A stretch of DNA of 64,000 nucleotides from Leptodesmis sichuanensis A121. GTDB lineage: Bacteria; Cyanobacteriota; Cyanobacteriia; Leptolyngbyales; Leptolyngbyaceae. Location: NCBI RefSeq assembly GCF_021379005.1, contig NZ_CP075171.1, forward strand, positions 2,108,001 to 2,172,000, written 5' to 3'. The position numbers and the translations under genes were made by a program. Shown in pieces: positions 63,273 through 64,000 of the stretch (within the stretch, counting starts at the first letter, position 1; each line of letters opens with the position of its first letter). Under the pieces are notes generated by a model that saw only the letters and a program-made list of their open reading frames with translations, was not told the DNA's origin and searched no databases.

Positions 63273-64000
63273 TCAGGACTCCGGAAGTTTGTACTGTCCC
63301 ACAATCCGTTTGGCATACTCCGGCACATGGCTCTCCAGTTTTTCGGGATGATGGCGTTTCACGTACAGGTAATTGCGGGTGAAGTGAGAATCGATCGAGA
63401 AGCGGGCATATTCCAATCCTTTTGGCCCAATCCGTTCAATCACCACGCCCATCAATTTAGCGGCCCACATGGGTAAGGTCACACCCTTGTCGTAAGCGGG
63501 AATGCTCTGCTGTACTGCCTGTTTGCGATCGCCCTGGGAAGTCACAGGTTGCGTTTCAATCTGATCCTGTACCAGATCTAGCATTTCCTGACCGCGATCG
63601 TTCCGCACCACAATCCACTGCCAGCCGAACGGTGCTCCCATGTAGCCGACCACCAAGTCTGCCAGGGAATTGACGTAATCAAAACAACTCATGCAGGAGG
63701 GAGCGAATACATCTTTCAGTTGGTTAGTCTTCAACCCGAAAAACGGCACCGTTTCCGTGGAGCCATCTTCGTGCTTAAAATGCACCCGGAAGTCCTGCAT
63801 GAATTCGTAGTAGACGACTGTTTCCGGCGATCGGCTGGTAGTGTCTAAAAACTTTTGCAGTCCGGCGCGGGTGACATTATCCACGCAGGGTGTTCCCAGG
63901 ACATAAAGCTTTTCTAATCCCAGTTGTTTTTCCACCGTTCGCAGGGCTTGAATCTGACATCCCACCCCAATCACCAGCAACCGCTTCAGGCCAGATTGCT
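63273..64000 (-). CDS. bciB: 8-vinyl (proto)chlorophyllide reductase, F420H2-dehydrogenase-type (5' end outside window)
   Basis: The visible 242 residues carry LVIGVGCQIQALRTVEKQLG, LYVLGTPCVDNVTRAGLQKF, the Fe-S ligand region FAPSCMSCFDYVNSLADLVV and GYMGAPFGWQWIVVRNDRG. These are characteristic of the ferredoxin-dependent divinyl reductase BciB (Synechocystis Slr1923), which reduces the C8 vinyl group in chlorophyll synthesis. The N-terminal part with the other cluster ligands is outside the window. Neighbouring MOSC and RNase H genes follow in the same direction. Confidence 0.9.
   Translation of the reverse strand, partial: QSGLKRLLVIGVGCQIQALRTVEKQLGLEKLYVLGTPCVDNVTRAGLQKFLDTTSRSPETVVYYEFMQDFRVHFKHEDGSTETVPFFGLKTNQLKDVFAPSCMSCFDYVNSLADLVVGYMGAPFGWQWIVVRNDRGQEMLDLVQDQIETQPVTSQGDRKQAVQQSIPAYDKGVTLPMWAAKLMGVVIERIGPKGLEYARFSIDSHFTRNYLYVKRHHPEKLESHVPEYAKRIVGQYKLPES

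Noticed and set aside
1-64000. tRNA, rRNA or other structured RNA genes
   Set aside because: No cloverleaf with conserved T-loop or rRNA segment was found by eye; a covariance search would be needed to exclude them.

Overview
The window reads as chromosomal DNA of a filamentous, multicellular cyanobacterium of the Leptolyngbya/Oscillatoriales kind. Evidence: very frequent GCGATCGC (HIP1) octamers; genes for phycocyanobilin synthesis (pcyA), chlorophyll synthesis (chlH-type Mg-chelatase subunit H, bciB-type vinyl reductase), plastoquinone synthesis (chorismate lyase) and glycolate oxidation (glcE, glcF); many PAS/GAF/response-regulator signalling proteins; and a contiguous fraC-fraD-fraE filament-integrity operon, which points to a trichome-forming organism.

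Layout. 1-7.0 kb: partial dps, a hypothetical gene, then a two-component cluster (REC-kinase, Rcp1-like regulator, CHASE3-PAS kinase, divergent NarL-type regulator) and a YqaE/Pmp3 peptide. 7.1-21.8 kb: housekeeping and regulatory genes (pcyA, a Crp-family regulator, a TPR protein, chlH, gatA, a Uma2 protein, a neopullulanase-type amylase, a DICT/degenerate HD-GYP protein, a pentapeptide protein, a REC-kinase). 21.9-30.4 kb: a mobile-element-rich zone. An ISL3-family copy is overwritten by an ISKra4 element, and a formerly about 1,350-residue photoreceptor-like kinase is broken by an IS630 element, a second ISL3 copy and a nonsense codon. 30.6-40.2 kb: a SRPBCC protein, a 1,676-residue glycosyltransferase/haemagglutinin/CHAT fusion, an odd CDF transporter, a geranylgeranyl-reductase-family flavoprotein and a third ISL3 copy. 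40.4-51.7 kb: TPM and LemA membrane proteins, a CDC48-like ATPase, fraCDE, rpsF, a FAH-family enzyme, a Tic20-like protein and chorismate lyase. 51.8-64 kb: a sugar-type binding protein, a STAS protein, an exported-looking pterin dehydratase, a HAD-glcF unit, a glcE-DUF3067 unit, an adenylate cyclase fused to REC/GAF/PAS, RNase H, a MOSC protein and partial bciB.

Repeats are as informative as the genes. (i) A 136-bp MITE-like palindromic element occurs three times; two copies are flanked by perfect 10-bp target duplications that contain stop codons of neighbouring genes. (ii) A roughly 75-bp hairpin family occurs five times; one copy was the target of an ISL3 insertion. (iii) A 170-bp element holding four consecutive hairpins occurs twice. 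(iv) Heptanucleotide-type repeats lie between genes and also in frame inside chlH (three places), glcE, glcF, the CDC48-like gene and the haemagglutinin gene.

The most notable biology is the decaying kinase. Precise removal of both IS elements restores one reading frame. Its last GAF domain carries the Asp-X-Cys-Phe and Cys-His pair, 28 residues apart, typical of DXCF cyanobacteriochromes, so a bilin photoreceptor kinase appears to be in the process of being lost or reduced. No tRNA, rRNA or CRISPR array was recognised.
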